Positions 40,466-52,900 of a DNA stretch of 64,000 bases are shown here, in pieces; positions within the stretch are counted from its first letter, which is position 1; each line of letters opens with the position of its first letter. The translations under genes were made by a program, and so were the position numbers. Source of the DNA: Dipetalonema caudispina (lineage: Eukaryota; Nematoda; Chromadorea; Rhabditida; Onchocercidae). Where the stretch lies: positions 558,001 through 622,000 of the forward strand of contig JABVXV010000001.1 of NCBI GenBank assembly GCA_013365325.1, given 5' to 3'. Below the pieces are notes generated by a model. It was given only the letters and a program-made list of their open reading frames with translations. It was not told where the DNA came from and did not search any database.

Positions 40466-43400
40466 CTATTCGTGTTCCGATTCCGAATCTTCCGTATAGT
40501 CAGATGAATCCTCCAGTTGTTCTTCCTCATCTGAATCCTCGTATTTAATTATAGGCACTTCTTTTGCCTCGTGTACATCTAACTGAAAATTGAAGAAAAC
40601 TTTCATAGAGAACACTTGGAATTGAAGATTTAAAAATGGAAATAATTATAGAAAAGTTCACAACCATCATCTATCTGATGATCTCTTCGCGCCTTCTCCC
40701 CTTCGTCCCTCTTGTAATTTTTCCGATAATTCATTACTCGTAACGTATCATTTTGAACATGTGTAATTTACAATAATGATAAATGAGAATTTCCATTAAG
40801 GTAATGTAAAGAGAGAAAATGAATAGGATTTGAAACTATTTAGCTGAAAAAGTATACCGCACTTAAGTGTTCCATCTTTAACTTTTCACAGGAAAGTTGC
40901 GCCTGACAAGACTTCATACTGCGCAGAATAAAATACTCTATAGTACTTCTGAATAATTCTTAAGAAAAGTGACTGCAAAAAGGAAGCAAAAATTTGACCT
41001 TTAGATCGAGTAAATAATCACAATCCATATATGAATCCGATTTAACTAATAAATTATAGTAATACATGCCTTTGTGCTGCGGTGCTGCGAACTTTATTTC
41101 CACCTGAAACTAATAACATTTAATGAATATAACTAACTAACATTGTTAATGCATCCATATGTGAAGAAAATCGATAATAAACAGATTAGTTTGCCTTACT
41201 TCGGCTTGCTGGTCGAATCATGTGTCTGATCTCAGCACAATTACATACATAAACTTCCAACAATAAATTAACTGAAAAACATAACTTTCTGCTTATAAGC
41301 CAGAATATAAAAAACAAACCGTTTGTTCATTAACAAGTGTCGTGCAATGCACCGCTGGTACGACTAGCTTTCGAAGTTTCTTATCAACAAGTAGTAGCCA
41401 CCACCATTCGAATTTTTCGCCCGGAAAATAAGGACAGTGTACTAGATGCGTCTTTTTACTCCTACTTCCCAAAATGGATTCTTTTTTCACCATATTTTCA
41501 TTCGCCCAATCTTCATTATCCGACTCCTCCTCATCTATTCCTTCCGAACCACTATCATTCTCTTTCTCGTTTTCACTGAAAAAGGTGTATAAGAAATTTG
41601 TTTGGCTACATTTTTCAGAAATACAAATACCTCAAAAAACATATTTTTTCTAAATCACATCAAAAAAACCTGATTAAAAGAAAAGTTTATTATCCCAGGA
41701 GGCAGTTATTCACAGTTATTTGACGAATCAGAAACACACACACCTACAAAAGCTCATTACCTATACGGACATTCTGATATATTGATTCGCAACGTAATGG
41801 CAAAGGTTCCTATTGAATCATCTTTGACTCATGAGAAAAAACTGTAACAACTAATAAGATCGACTTGAAAACCAACTCTCTAACATAGCCTTTTTCGGAG
41901 CCACTCGGCTCCTCGTTTTCACTATCTCCAATTGTTTCCATATCATCATTATTATCTTTTCTATCCTTTTTTTGCTCCTCCAGTTTCCCTTTACTGTCTT
42001 CTCCTGGCTTGATCACAGCTTTTTTTATTACTTTAGTTTTCTGTCCCTGTCTGTTCTTGGTTGGTCTTGTTTTATTTTGTTTTTTTTTCGGTTTCTCCCA
42101 TATTTTCCTCTTTGGCACATTGTTATCCTTTTCTTCGTTTATTTCCTCTTCATCATCAACTACCTCCACTGGCTCTGCGTCCTTTAAAGCATGAAGATAA
42201 TTAAATACACAGTCTCTACCAATACGAAATAATTTTTCTGAATCTCGGAATTCAAAAAAAAAAAAAATTCCCAAGCTAAACAAAGTTCATAAAAAACGAG
42301 TTTACAATACCTTTTCACCAATATCACGCATTTCTTCTTCCCGTTTATTTGAATCTAACAATGGACTTCTTGTTAAAACAATTTTCAAAGTAACAACTGA
42401 GCCAACTGTCACTTTTTGAGCGTCATCTTCACCTTGTACTGTAAAAGATTAAGTAGACTACACACATCAATATAATGAGAACTAAGCAAAAATAGAGTGA
42501 AAATGAATTTCTACTTACCCTCAAAATAAGGCTCAATATTTAATCTAGGCATCGATTGCAACACAAAGACTATATCATTATATTCAGCATCGCTTAACGA
42601 CTGCAACACCTGACGACGTTTGATTTCGTTTAGATTTGCAAGGTCTGCACAAGTGATTATACGGTTCTAAAAGAAATTATTTACGACTAAGTTTTGAAAC
42701 AGTCACTTAACATCACGATATCGTTCAAAATTGGTATGTGTACTAACATACAAAAATTGATGTTAATACATATTTTCAGTTCACGAAATCCTAAAAAAAG
42801 AAAAGATTTAAAACGTAAAAGCCTAAGAAGTCAGAGAAAACAAAAGAAATGCATTGCGGTCCCCCATATATTGCAAAACAGTATCTTTTTTACAAGAGAA
42901 AACAAGAGAAATTACGCGATACTAAAACTATTTCAATGGGAAACATGCTTACACGACGGAAGTAGTGTAAATTTTGTTCCGTGATATGTGGTAATTGTAA
43001 TAAAGGGCTATTTTTTGGCCACAATGCTTGAACAATCATTGGCAATAATTTCGCCAAATTCTCAATCGTATCCAACGATGGGCAACGCGCTGGATTTCCG
43101 TAGAAACATAAATGTTGGGCTATAGCTAACATCTCGTTGGTAAGCATAACACATTTTGAAATTACATATGCACTATCTAAAATAATGGCATAAGAGCATG
43201 CGTACATCGCTAATAACATATCATTTATTCTAAAATACCACTCCATCTAATCCAAAATGGATATACAGTGTACTAAAATATGTCCCGCCATAAGATGATA
43301 CCTACCATCCTTAACAATATAAAATAGTGTTAGCTAAGACACGAATGGAGGTGAGGATAATGCAAAAAATTTTCTAGATTCAATGGATAAAACTCGTTGA

Positions 43401-45387
43401 AACTAAGAATCCCATGAAGACAAAGTTTGGGATACCTTTGCACTGACTTAAACTGTTTTGAGAAATATATGGTATTACCATTTCTTAAATTGGATGAATC
43501 AAGTGCAAAACGCGATAAATGAGCGTGGATGAAGAAGCGCGCCTTTAAAGAATACGGCAAGCAAATAGGTCGTTCTTTCTTATTTTCACTTAAATTTTTA
43601 AACTGTTTGATGAGTGGTGGCAACTCGATATCGTCACTTTCACGCTCCACAATTTCCTTATTGTACTGTCTCCAGAATTCAAATGAACCACCAAGCACCA
43701 TTAAAATACCTAAAAGAATACGATCCATCATAAATTCTACAGAAACAGTAGACACAAAAGTAAAATACATGCCTATAAATGTAATAGGCATATGCATTTG
43801 TACTTGATGAAATCCTTCAGGTTATAAAATCCGCGAAATTCTACACATGCAATATGATAAGGATGTTAAAACAGAAAATATAATTCTTCAATACCTACGA
43901 TTAATTTCCATTTTCGGTGTTTTATGGAAAAAATAGTAATACATTTCGGTTGTATCCAATAATACTTGATCGATACTATATTTGATGGAATTATACCACC
44001 AAAACCCCTAAAAAATGATGATGAAAATCCAGAATTTCCACTTTAGGGTTAAAGGAAACTCAAATCTAGTACAAAAGAGTGAAGTAATAAATACATACAA
44101 CAGCTGAAGGAAGCAAGACCATGAGGACGAAGCCATAAAATGCAAGCACCCAGACACCATATTCCTTGCTAACTATCCATTTCGGCAATGCAATTCCGAA
44201 AGTAGTCGCTAGAATTCATTTTAATTATTCGGTACAATCAAGTATGTGCATCGAGATACATTATATAAAGACCACGATACAATCTATCATAATTTTTATG
44301 ATTTAAAATGGATATACAAATATCAACCAAAACAACCGACTCACCAGTTGGTCCATCGGGATTGCCATATTTTTCCCAATTCTCTCTACTTTCGTCATCA
44401 GTTAATGCCTGGTATGCTTTTGCAATGCGATCAAACTGCACGGGATCACCTCCTTTATCGGGATGCATTGTCTTACTTAATTCACGGTATTTCTTTCTCA
44501 CAACTGAGCTAGGAGCTCCCTTAAAAAAATTCACTTATTATTAAGACAAGAATTAAATGATTACCATCTTAGAAATAGACTTAAAATACTGCCTCAGTAA
44601 TAGTGAAATTCGTGATCCAGTTATCTGCAAATAAAAAATTCAGTAAAAAGAAAAGCAAAAAAAGTCGTTTTAACATGGGAATCAAGAATCTGGACTGTAA
44701 AACACATAAAAATCACCTGATCTATACCAAGTATAGCGTATGGGTCATACTCGGTATGTTCAACTTCAATTTGCGTTACTTTACGTACAATAATAAAAAA
44801 TAAGATCCACGCTAATGCTAAAGCTAAAAATGTTAGAAATTTCTTGGTCCTCCGCCATGGCCGTTTTGCTTCTGCTTTAATACGCTTTTCAGTACATCCT
44901 TCACAGTAGCAGTGCTCCTTCCTTTCAATTTTATCTGAAATTTGGACTACTTGCGGTTATCACTAGCTGAAAGACGCTTTAGTTAGAAAATTACTGGAAT
45001 ACCAGCGTTTCGTAACAAATTTCTTAAGACATCAGGATTTGCACAAAGCACAAAAATGCTTGTACGAAGCCAAACGGTGTCTACTTTTCGACCAGCAGTG
45101 ATATGTCCTGAGGTGCCGAACTACTTTCATATTTCAGCAAGCCGCTGTATATATTAAAAATTCTTTTGTGCCTGTAGCGACGAACAAATATACTCTTTAA
45201 TGGAATCACAAATGAAACTGCTTCTGCAAGTCAAAGAGGACGAAAATTTCGTGATAAAAGACTAACCTAATTTATTTGAAGGCCAGAAAAAAAATGTTGC
45301 TGGTATGAGAACCAAGGCATAAAATGATACTAGCACATAGTAGAATGTGTTACCCACTTCATCATATTCAAACTGTGCACGACCCAT
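40466..45387 (-). CDS. SEC63: SEC63 ER translocon J-protein (DNJ-29 type)
   Basis: ER-membrane co-chaperone that recruits BiP to the Sec61 channel for protein import. Exons, 5' to 3' on the minus strand: 45387-45267, 44934-44717, 44519-44345, 44208-44099, 44007-43899, 43736-43436, 43229-42953, 42666-42519, 42438-42311, 42181-41877, 41575-41320, 41103-40999, 40582-40466; 789 residues, all phases agree (human about 760). Seen: N-terminus FEYDEVGNTFYYVLVSF with TM1, TM2 at about residues 75-100, a luminal J domain with HPDKGGDPVQFDRIAKAYQAL and the HPD triad, TM3 at about 185-205, Sec63/Brl domain (PYSLKARFFIHAHLSR, SPLLQLPHI), a Lys/Glu-rich charged block, FEWWWLLLVDKK and an acidic tail (YEDSDEEEQLEDSSD). 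The donor at 41877 is weak (GTTGGT). TTTACAG 11 nt before the ATG suggests trans-splicing. Confidence 0.92.
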
Positions 45388-48300
45388 CACCACAGATCTG
45401 TAAACAGTAATCGGTATAATCAATGAAAGAGCTTTCGTTTTCTTTTGATGCAGAAAATTTTCTTCTAGAAGCTTTAAAAACAGAAGGCAGAAATTTCATA
45501 TCACGCTAAACATTTGGTGTTTTAATTTTCAATTCTAATCCTCCATTTCCTGCGATCTTTAATTACACATATGTACACCGAAATCTATTAGCTTGTTTTC
45601 GGCAAGATGCGTAATGCTATGAAGCAATCCAAAGAGCAAAATATCATATAGTCACCAGAGAGGGACGTCAACAGATTCCAATCTCCTCATCCCACTCCTC
45701 TAAGAATTCCTCCAATCGGAATACCATCTCCTCACTTTTCTGATGATATGTCATAGTTCAAAGCTTCTTTCACCGGTTGCGTCGGTATGAAAATCGTTTG
45801 TTTCAATGGATTGAGATTCATTTTTTTATTTGAAATGATACCCCTATCTCTTCCAATTGCTCGGATGCGGCTTTTATCTTTTATGTTGGGATTTGGTATT
45901 AGCAACACTTTCATTCCGTACTGACTTACCATCAAACAGTTTTGGATTTCACTTTTGAAGATCGTCCATTGCAATATCACATCCTACTACATCTACATTC
46001 GTTGAATATTAGCTTGGCATGTATGACACGTGAAATAATAGTAAGATTATGCACTATTATAGGACTTTTGAAATTGATTTCTCACTTCAAACAAGTGACC
46101 TATTTAAGTATTGCAAGGTAGGTTTAAAGACAAGGAGCGAGGCATTAGTTCAAGTATCACTGATGTTTGTTATCAGTGAGTAATGATGCTTATGTTAACC
46201 GAAAACACTGATGTGCACTGTTAAGGACCGACTTGTACGTATCCCTTCATCTCTGTCTATCCTTCCCCTTGGTAGGAGAGGTCAAATCGATCATAATTAG
46301 GAACAGACTCCTAACCTTTGACCTCCGGAAGAAGTCACTGCTATATGCTTTTACCTCTCAACGCCATTTAAAACTCTCGTCGCGCCAAACGCATTCCTAC
46401 AACACTTTGAAAGTCTGCTCATCAAATACATCAATCGATTTATCGATTACGAGAGGGGAGGGGGAAGAGAGAGTAAATATTTGAGAGAGAGAGAGAGAGA
46501 GAGAGGAAGAAAGAGCTCCCTCTCGATATGTGGGCTCCGTCGAATTATGTCGACTATACTCAACTACGTCGTCCTGCGGGTCGGTTATGTTTGATTCGAG
46601 TCGGAAACTCTCGGATTGCTGCATTCAGGAAGTTGGCAGTAGCTTTTCCGACTTCTCCCAAACTTGTTCTTTAAACCCTAACCATACGTCGACATTTTTT
46701 CTGTCCGGAGAGTTATCAAGTGATCCGGAATTCACGTTCATATGTATTTCCTGCTTATATCTCCAAAATAACCGATCAGCTGTTCCTTCCGATTCTCTTC
46801 ACTTCTTACAGTTCAGCACATAACACATCACAACAGAATATAGTGCTCGTCTTTAAGAGCCCAAAAAATCGACTGATCTACTTTTTAAGCATTGCTTTCT
46901 TCCGTTGAAAGTTTCCCGAAACCCTGCAATGTTTCTCATAGGGTAGAGGATATATGTTGTTTCTTCGCCTTAGGGATATTCACATTTCGTGTTCCTTTTT
47001 GTTTGAACAATCAATTTGTTTTCACATCTTATTGTTAAGAGTACTGCAATCATTTGCATGTTCCTCCGGGGGAGGATCACTTACTTTCTTCGATAAATGT
47101 GCATGGAACTGTTGTCTTTTCTAGCTGTTCATAAATCCATCTCAACATTTACCACAACATCTGAAAATTGAAATCTTACAAATCTCAAAAATCAGGAGTT
47201 AATTCTTTTGGTTTTCTTGGTGATTAGTAGTTGAACCTGACAAAGAACCAAATCAGTGTTTATTATAGCTGGAGGTCCGTTCACGGTTCCCACTCTATAC
47301 TTGTTCTCTAAACATGTAACATAATTATCATCTCATTATCCTTCATGCTTATCACTTCACACGTATCGGTTCACCAGTTCACTGCCAACGGTTTTCCATA
47401 TTCGAGATTATTCCAACAACACCTCTGAGAATAGTGGGGAGAAGTAAGATGTTAGATCATTTATGCTGTGAAATGTAATCACGGAAAGGGGGATTCACCA
47501 TAAACTATAACGCATCCCATTTTGAACAGTCATGTTTGTGTAGCATGGCAGCAAAATATTTTTGGAAGGAAAATATTGATTGAAAATGGGAAATTCAACA
47601 AAATTTTAAACTTCGAATGGCACCACAAGTGCAATAATCCGAACTGATAAATGTACAGGAATTTAATTTAATTTAAAATATATTCGCAGTGTGAATCCAA
47701 ACTACGCGTCGCCATGCTGTTATTCAAATGTCGCATTGCTAAAATATTCCAATAAAATTATTTGATATATGGTTGCGAACTTGCCGTTTCATCTTCAAGT
47801 AATATTGAATCATTTTACTCACGATCAAAATAACTTGATAATCTCAACATCAACTATATCTTTTAAACATATAATTTCTTTCTCTTTAAATATATAACGT
47901 GCATGTAATCTTCGAGCTTTTTGGAATTTTTTCAGTCATTTAGTTTCTTGCTTAATTATCGTTTAGTATTAAACTTTAATCTTAAGTCGTCTAAATCTTT
48001 AAAATTTTCATCAACAATGGCTTAAATTTTGCCACACTAATATAAATGGTTAAACTGGTGAAGTTTTAAACTCTTGCAACAAATATAATTCTACTCTTTA
48101 ATTACTTCCGAGCCTTGTTATTCTCTCTCGTTTCGGTGTTATCTTACAGTGAGAAGCTTATGAGGATCCGTATGGGATAGAGGATTTTCATATTGCGGTG
48201 GGAAGGTTTCAACGTGGGAGATATTTTTTTGGGTATTCGACGGGCTGGCATTGTTTTGTGGTTTGCTCTCTTTTTTTTTTTGTCGGGTATTTGTGGGATA

Positions 48301-49997
48301 GGTTATGGTGCTTGTATGGTTTTCGTGTAATTAATATTATGTAAAGTCATCTTATTCCGTTTTATGAAAGAGTAGAAAGAAAGTTAGAATCTTTTCACGA
48401 TATAATCACTGATGGGCGGTTTTATTATTTATTCGTCAGTGATAAAATCATTACTAAAAGAATATTTTCGTTTCATCAGGTCAACTTAACATTGCAGTTA
48501 TCTCGAGGGTTATTGTTTTGATTGGTCATATATCTCTATAATTTTGCACTTTACTCTGCACTTTTTGAATTTTCCTGCTTAAAAATCTGGCATATAAAAA
48601 TTTTAATTGGAGAAGGAGAATTTGATCAGCAAGTGAGACATGACTCGATGTGTTATATAACATTCTGATATTTCGAATATAAGAAATCAAGCTTGAATTT
48701 CTGTAAAGCAATCTTAAACTCGTTTTTCTAATTTATGTCTGATAGGTCGTCCAACCATCAGTGGCACTCTCCTACGATTTTAAACACCTGCTCACGTGCA
48801 TCACTTACTCTCCTGTATCTTCCGAATAGACTTACTTCCTTGAGTAATATAAGGCAAAATAAATTTCGCAAAGTTGAATATTTTATTCGACGAGTAAATG
48901 CAGCGTCATGCAGACTGGTTTTGAAGTATTTATATGAAATTATCGGTGATATTTATGACCGTTGGTCATCACAATATTTAAATATAAATTCCAGAACAGA
49001 TGTATGGAAATGAAAGGAAGTTGTTCCATCATTCATAATCTGATATAGATCTTAAAGTTTGATCTTTAGTTCCTAGAAATTTGAATCGCTTGAAATTTAA
49101 CCCACCCAATGATTAAAAAGCGTCGGAATATTCCAGCTGAATCTGCCGACTTGTCAACGTTCATCCGAATACAAAATAATTTTAAAAATATCCAAATATG
49201 GAGTCAAAATTGGGTTTAACGACGGATTTTATTTATCGAATTTTCGAAACTATCACATTGCTTGTGTCTTGATGAAGGAGTATCAAGAGCATCCTTCGCT
49301 CCATCACTTTCTTCATTCCAGCTAATTTTTATGCTTCACCAGCAACTGTTTTCCCAAATTAAATTTTATGGAAGAGAAAGCGGGAAAATGATGAACCGTT
49401 AGATTTCACAAAAGTGCGAAACAAAGTGGGATTTTGGGTTGTAACAAGTAAAATAAATTTGGCGAAGAATATGCACATTTACATGCATGCACAGTTTGTT
49501 AACCTCCTCCAAAAATAAGTAAAACGTGCCTTTGTTGAAATTAATTGGATTTAAAATTAATTTGTACCTGGTGTATTCCTTTTCCCTTTCGATATTGTTC
49601 ACTTTATTGTAAGTCATTCACAAAATTATCTTAATTTTTTACTCTCGCTTCTCTCCAATCTTCAACTAAATTTAATTCATAGATCCGAGCAACTTGTCGA
49701 GTTTCTCAAATTTGAAACGAAAGTTTGCCCTAAAAATTAAATGAAATTTGTTACGAACTACAAAGATTGCAATATGTACAAACAATCTGCAAATTGCTAA
49801 TTCAAAGTATTTCTTAATTAACAAGCCGAATTATTTTATTTCCCTAAACATTAATATTCAAGTTAGCGAGGGTCTAAGGCTCATCAGATTTACAAATCGA
49901 ACACATAAATCGAGGTAGTGGACGGAGCGTTTCTTTACTCGTATCGTGAACCGTTGCTGGAAATTAGTAAGGTACACTTGTGATTCAGGTAGTCTTA
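45388..49997. other. 4.6-kb gene-free divergent promoter region
   Basis: Lies between the divergent SEC63 and RBM12-like starts. No coding exon is supported. An island at about 46230-46930 is visibly less AT-rich, contains a (GA)n run and a paired ATCGAT block (CAATCGATTTATCGATTACG), and carries overlapping open frames on both strands that I read as compositional. The rest is ordinary AT-rich DNA. Confidence 0.5.
46483..46505. repeat. (GA)n tract
   Basis: About 11 GA dinucleotides, preceded by further GA-rich sequence from 46450, in the less AT-rich island of the intergenic region. It might bind a GAGA-type factor, but nothing here tests that. Confidence 0.8.
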
Positions 49998-52900
49998 ATG
50001 TCTTGGATAATTCGTTTACAACGGTTACCGTTATCTGCGAACGCAGCAGACATCCGAAGTTTCTTCGCCGGATTACGGATACCGGATGGTGCCGTACATA
50101 TTGTTGGTGGGCCGGATGGTGATGCTTTCATTGGTTTTGCCACTGATGAAGATGCTCGTCAAGCGATGCGTTTCGATAATCGGCGTATACATGATCAACG
50201 TGTACGTTTGCTGTTGTCGTCACGCGTCGAAATGGACGCCGTCATTGCAAAAGCTCGTGCCGGGGATCTGAATGTCGTTGGAGTAGCCTCGGCTGCATCC
50301 GTTGCTACTCCATCACTTAGACGTGATAGTTCTCCGGCTGCACGTTCAGGCGGCGTCCAGATTCCACCCACATCTACAGCGGATAGTTTTGGAAATCAAC
50401 GTGTCGTTCAACCACAGCAAGTTGCTGCGGATGTCTATGCAACAAGGAATGGTGGACATGGACAACAGGATTATGCAAGAGGTATATTGCTGAAAATTTT
50501 AAGAATTTTAAAAATTTGGCATGCAACACTTCACTTATGACGTTCAAGTCTCAAAGTTTCTTGAAAAAATACAAAGTTTAAGATCCTGCAAGTTAAAATT
50601 TCTGTTTTTATTACTCATATTCATTAAAGTGTTACGTAATCAATTGCGAGCAAAATGGACAGTTGACCAGTTTAGAACATGAACTACTTAAGGTGAATAT
50701 TAAATACTGTAGAAAAATCCATTACTTCAGGATAATTTTGCGGTAATAAAACTCCGCTGTGATTCGAACTTTAACAGACTGAACGGTTTATAAAACTTTA
50801 TACCAAGTTAAAAATATCCTTAATTTAAATTTAGATAACATCTTGGTATAACTAGAATTATTCTGGCACATTCAAATAATATATTATTGTACATTCTGTT
50901 AGAAGATTTTTAAGTACATCAAAATGTAAATGCAAATTCATGTGAATTATCAGTACAGCTAAAAGGCAGACGGCTCTTCATGGCATGTTTTTTACTGTAG
51001 TAAAATTAATTAGCTGATAAAAGTTGCCAAGTACATGTGTATATTCGCTTTTAGTTCGAAAAAGCGCTTAGTATTGTTTCAAATTAAATGTATCTCGCTG
51101 TGTTAAAAAAAAAATCTGTTTTTCTTTCTACCTACGGAATGAATGGTACTTAAGAACAGAAGCTGCTACTTACAATAATGATAATATATGTTGGATAAGA
51201 TCCGCACCGATATGTGTAAGCAAGCGGTGGCATGCTAAGGTTACCTTTGAGATCATCATCCTTTGTTTTCCCAAGCAGGCTCAAAATTAGTTTTTACTAC
51301 TCAAGAACAACAGAACTCGCTTTGGTGATCAATGTATTTCTCCTGCAAGAAATATTCTTAGTTTTGATAGGAATAATTCTAGGAAAAAGCTTCGTTAAAG
51401 CAGTTTCGAAAAAATTCGATAAAAACGTTAAGTGGTGATCATCATATATGACTAGTAATGGTTGAATAAGTTGGGATTTCTAATTGAATAAAAAATTGAA
51501 TTCGCCAGCAAAAATTTTTTCCTAGTTTTATGAGACACACAAATAATGAGTGTCTTCAACTGGTGAAGGTTTGCAATTTCTTCTCAGCTTTTGAAAGTTT
51601 TTGAAATTATAAAGAGGTGTCATTTTGGTAGGGAGCCGCTCTATTCTCGGTTGTACTAGTTCTTTGAAACCTTTAGGATTCTTGTCTTTTGGCTTAAATT
51701 GATTCTTCTAACTTTACATCCAAACCAAGCTCGGGCAGGAGCGGAAAAGGAAGATTGGGCGAGTTTGAGCACTTATAGCAAACAGCTCTGAGTCTGTACA
51801 TAATTCCTTGTATTAAAATTGTAAATTGTTCATTACTATTGCATAAGAATATTAAAATTATGGATATTGAAGAACTATTTTACTTTCTAAATTTCTCACT
51901 GTGTGAAATTTTTGTTAAACTTTTGAAGACTAGTAGAATCCATTGTATTAGATGCAATCCAAATCTTTTTAACTATTAACAGAAAGAATTACCGGAGAGT
52001 GCTTAAATCATCCCTTGCATTACATGCATCTTATATTTTTCCATTCAGAATTGAAGTGTTCATTATATTTCTTCTGGCATTATTTTTATCCGATTCATAG
52101 TTCACAAGAAAATGTTCTCTGACTTGGGAAGAGCGTGGACTTCATGAAAAGTCGACAGAAGCATTACAAGTGATGAAGTCCTGATACTGATAATAGAAAC
52201 ACTTTAAAGTTGCTAGAACTGTCAGGATTTCAGTAATGCATGACAAATGACTCATCAATTCTCTAATATTTATGAGTTTTCCCTTTTTGCGAGTGGATTT
52301 TTTTGCTGAGTTCCCTTTTTGTCTTATTGTTTCTAATGTTTTCAAAAAAGATACAAAATTCAAATATGGAAGAAAATTTAAGACAAGCATTCTTTGTTAA
52401 ACGATATTGAACAAGGCATTCCATAAGCGCTTACACTCCTAATGATACTGGAAAATGAGGAATTCAATAACAATTTAAATTTAAATGATTAAGTTTAAAG
52501 AGTCGAAGATTCAAAAGAAGGGAATTCAGGAAGTCTATTGTTTGATCTTATATGGCCGTTTCGTGCTATTTCCGTTTACGTGAAACATCTGGGGCCATGC
52601 GTGATATTCCTTTGCTCGCTTCACATCCTTGGCCCAGTATTTTGATATTGAAAATTTGTCACAAAAAATGTATCTCAAATGTACATTGAATTCTTTGCTT
52701 AGTTCATATTCGCATACGTACTTTAAATATAAAATGAAATAGGGAAGGTATAGATGCTTGAAACGTTTAACAAGTACACTTCACATCTAATATGAATGAA
52801 AGAAGTTGCTACTGTATTTAAATAATCTTCGAAAATAGCGGTGATTAGTGGTATTTATCTAAAAAGATCTCTGCCGTAATGCTTCTAAATAAATGTAACT

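Noticed and set aside
41972..42194. Two Phe/Leu-rich plus-strand frames resembling membrane proteins
   Set aside because: They are antisense to the Lys/Glu-rich charged block of SEC63, which forces hydrophobic-looking translations.
46397..46823. Open frames on both strands across the GA-rich island
   Set aside because: Both strands are open because of composition; the Ser/Leu run comes from the GA repeat, and no exon structure is visible.
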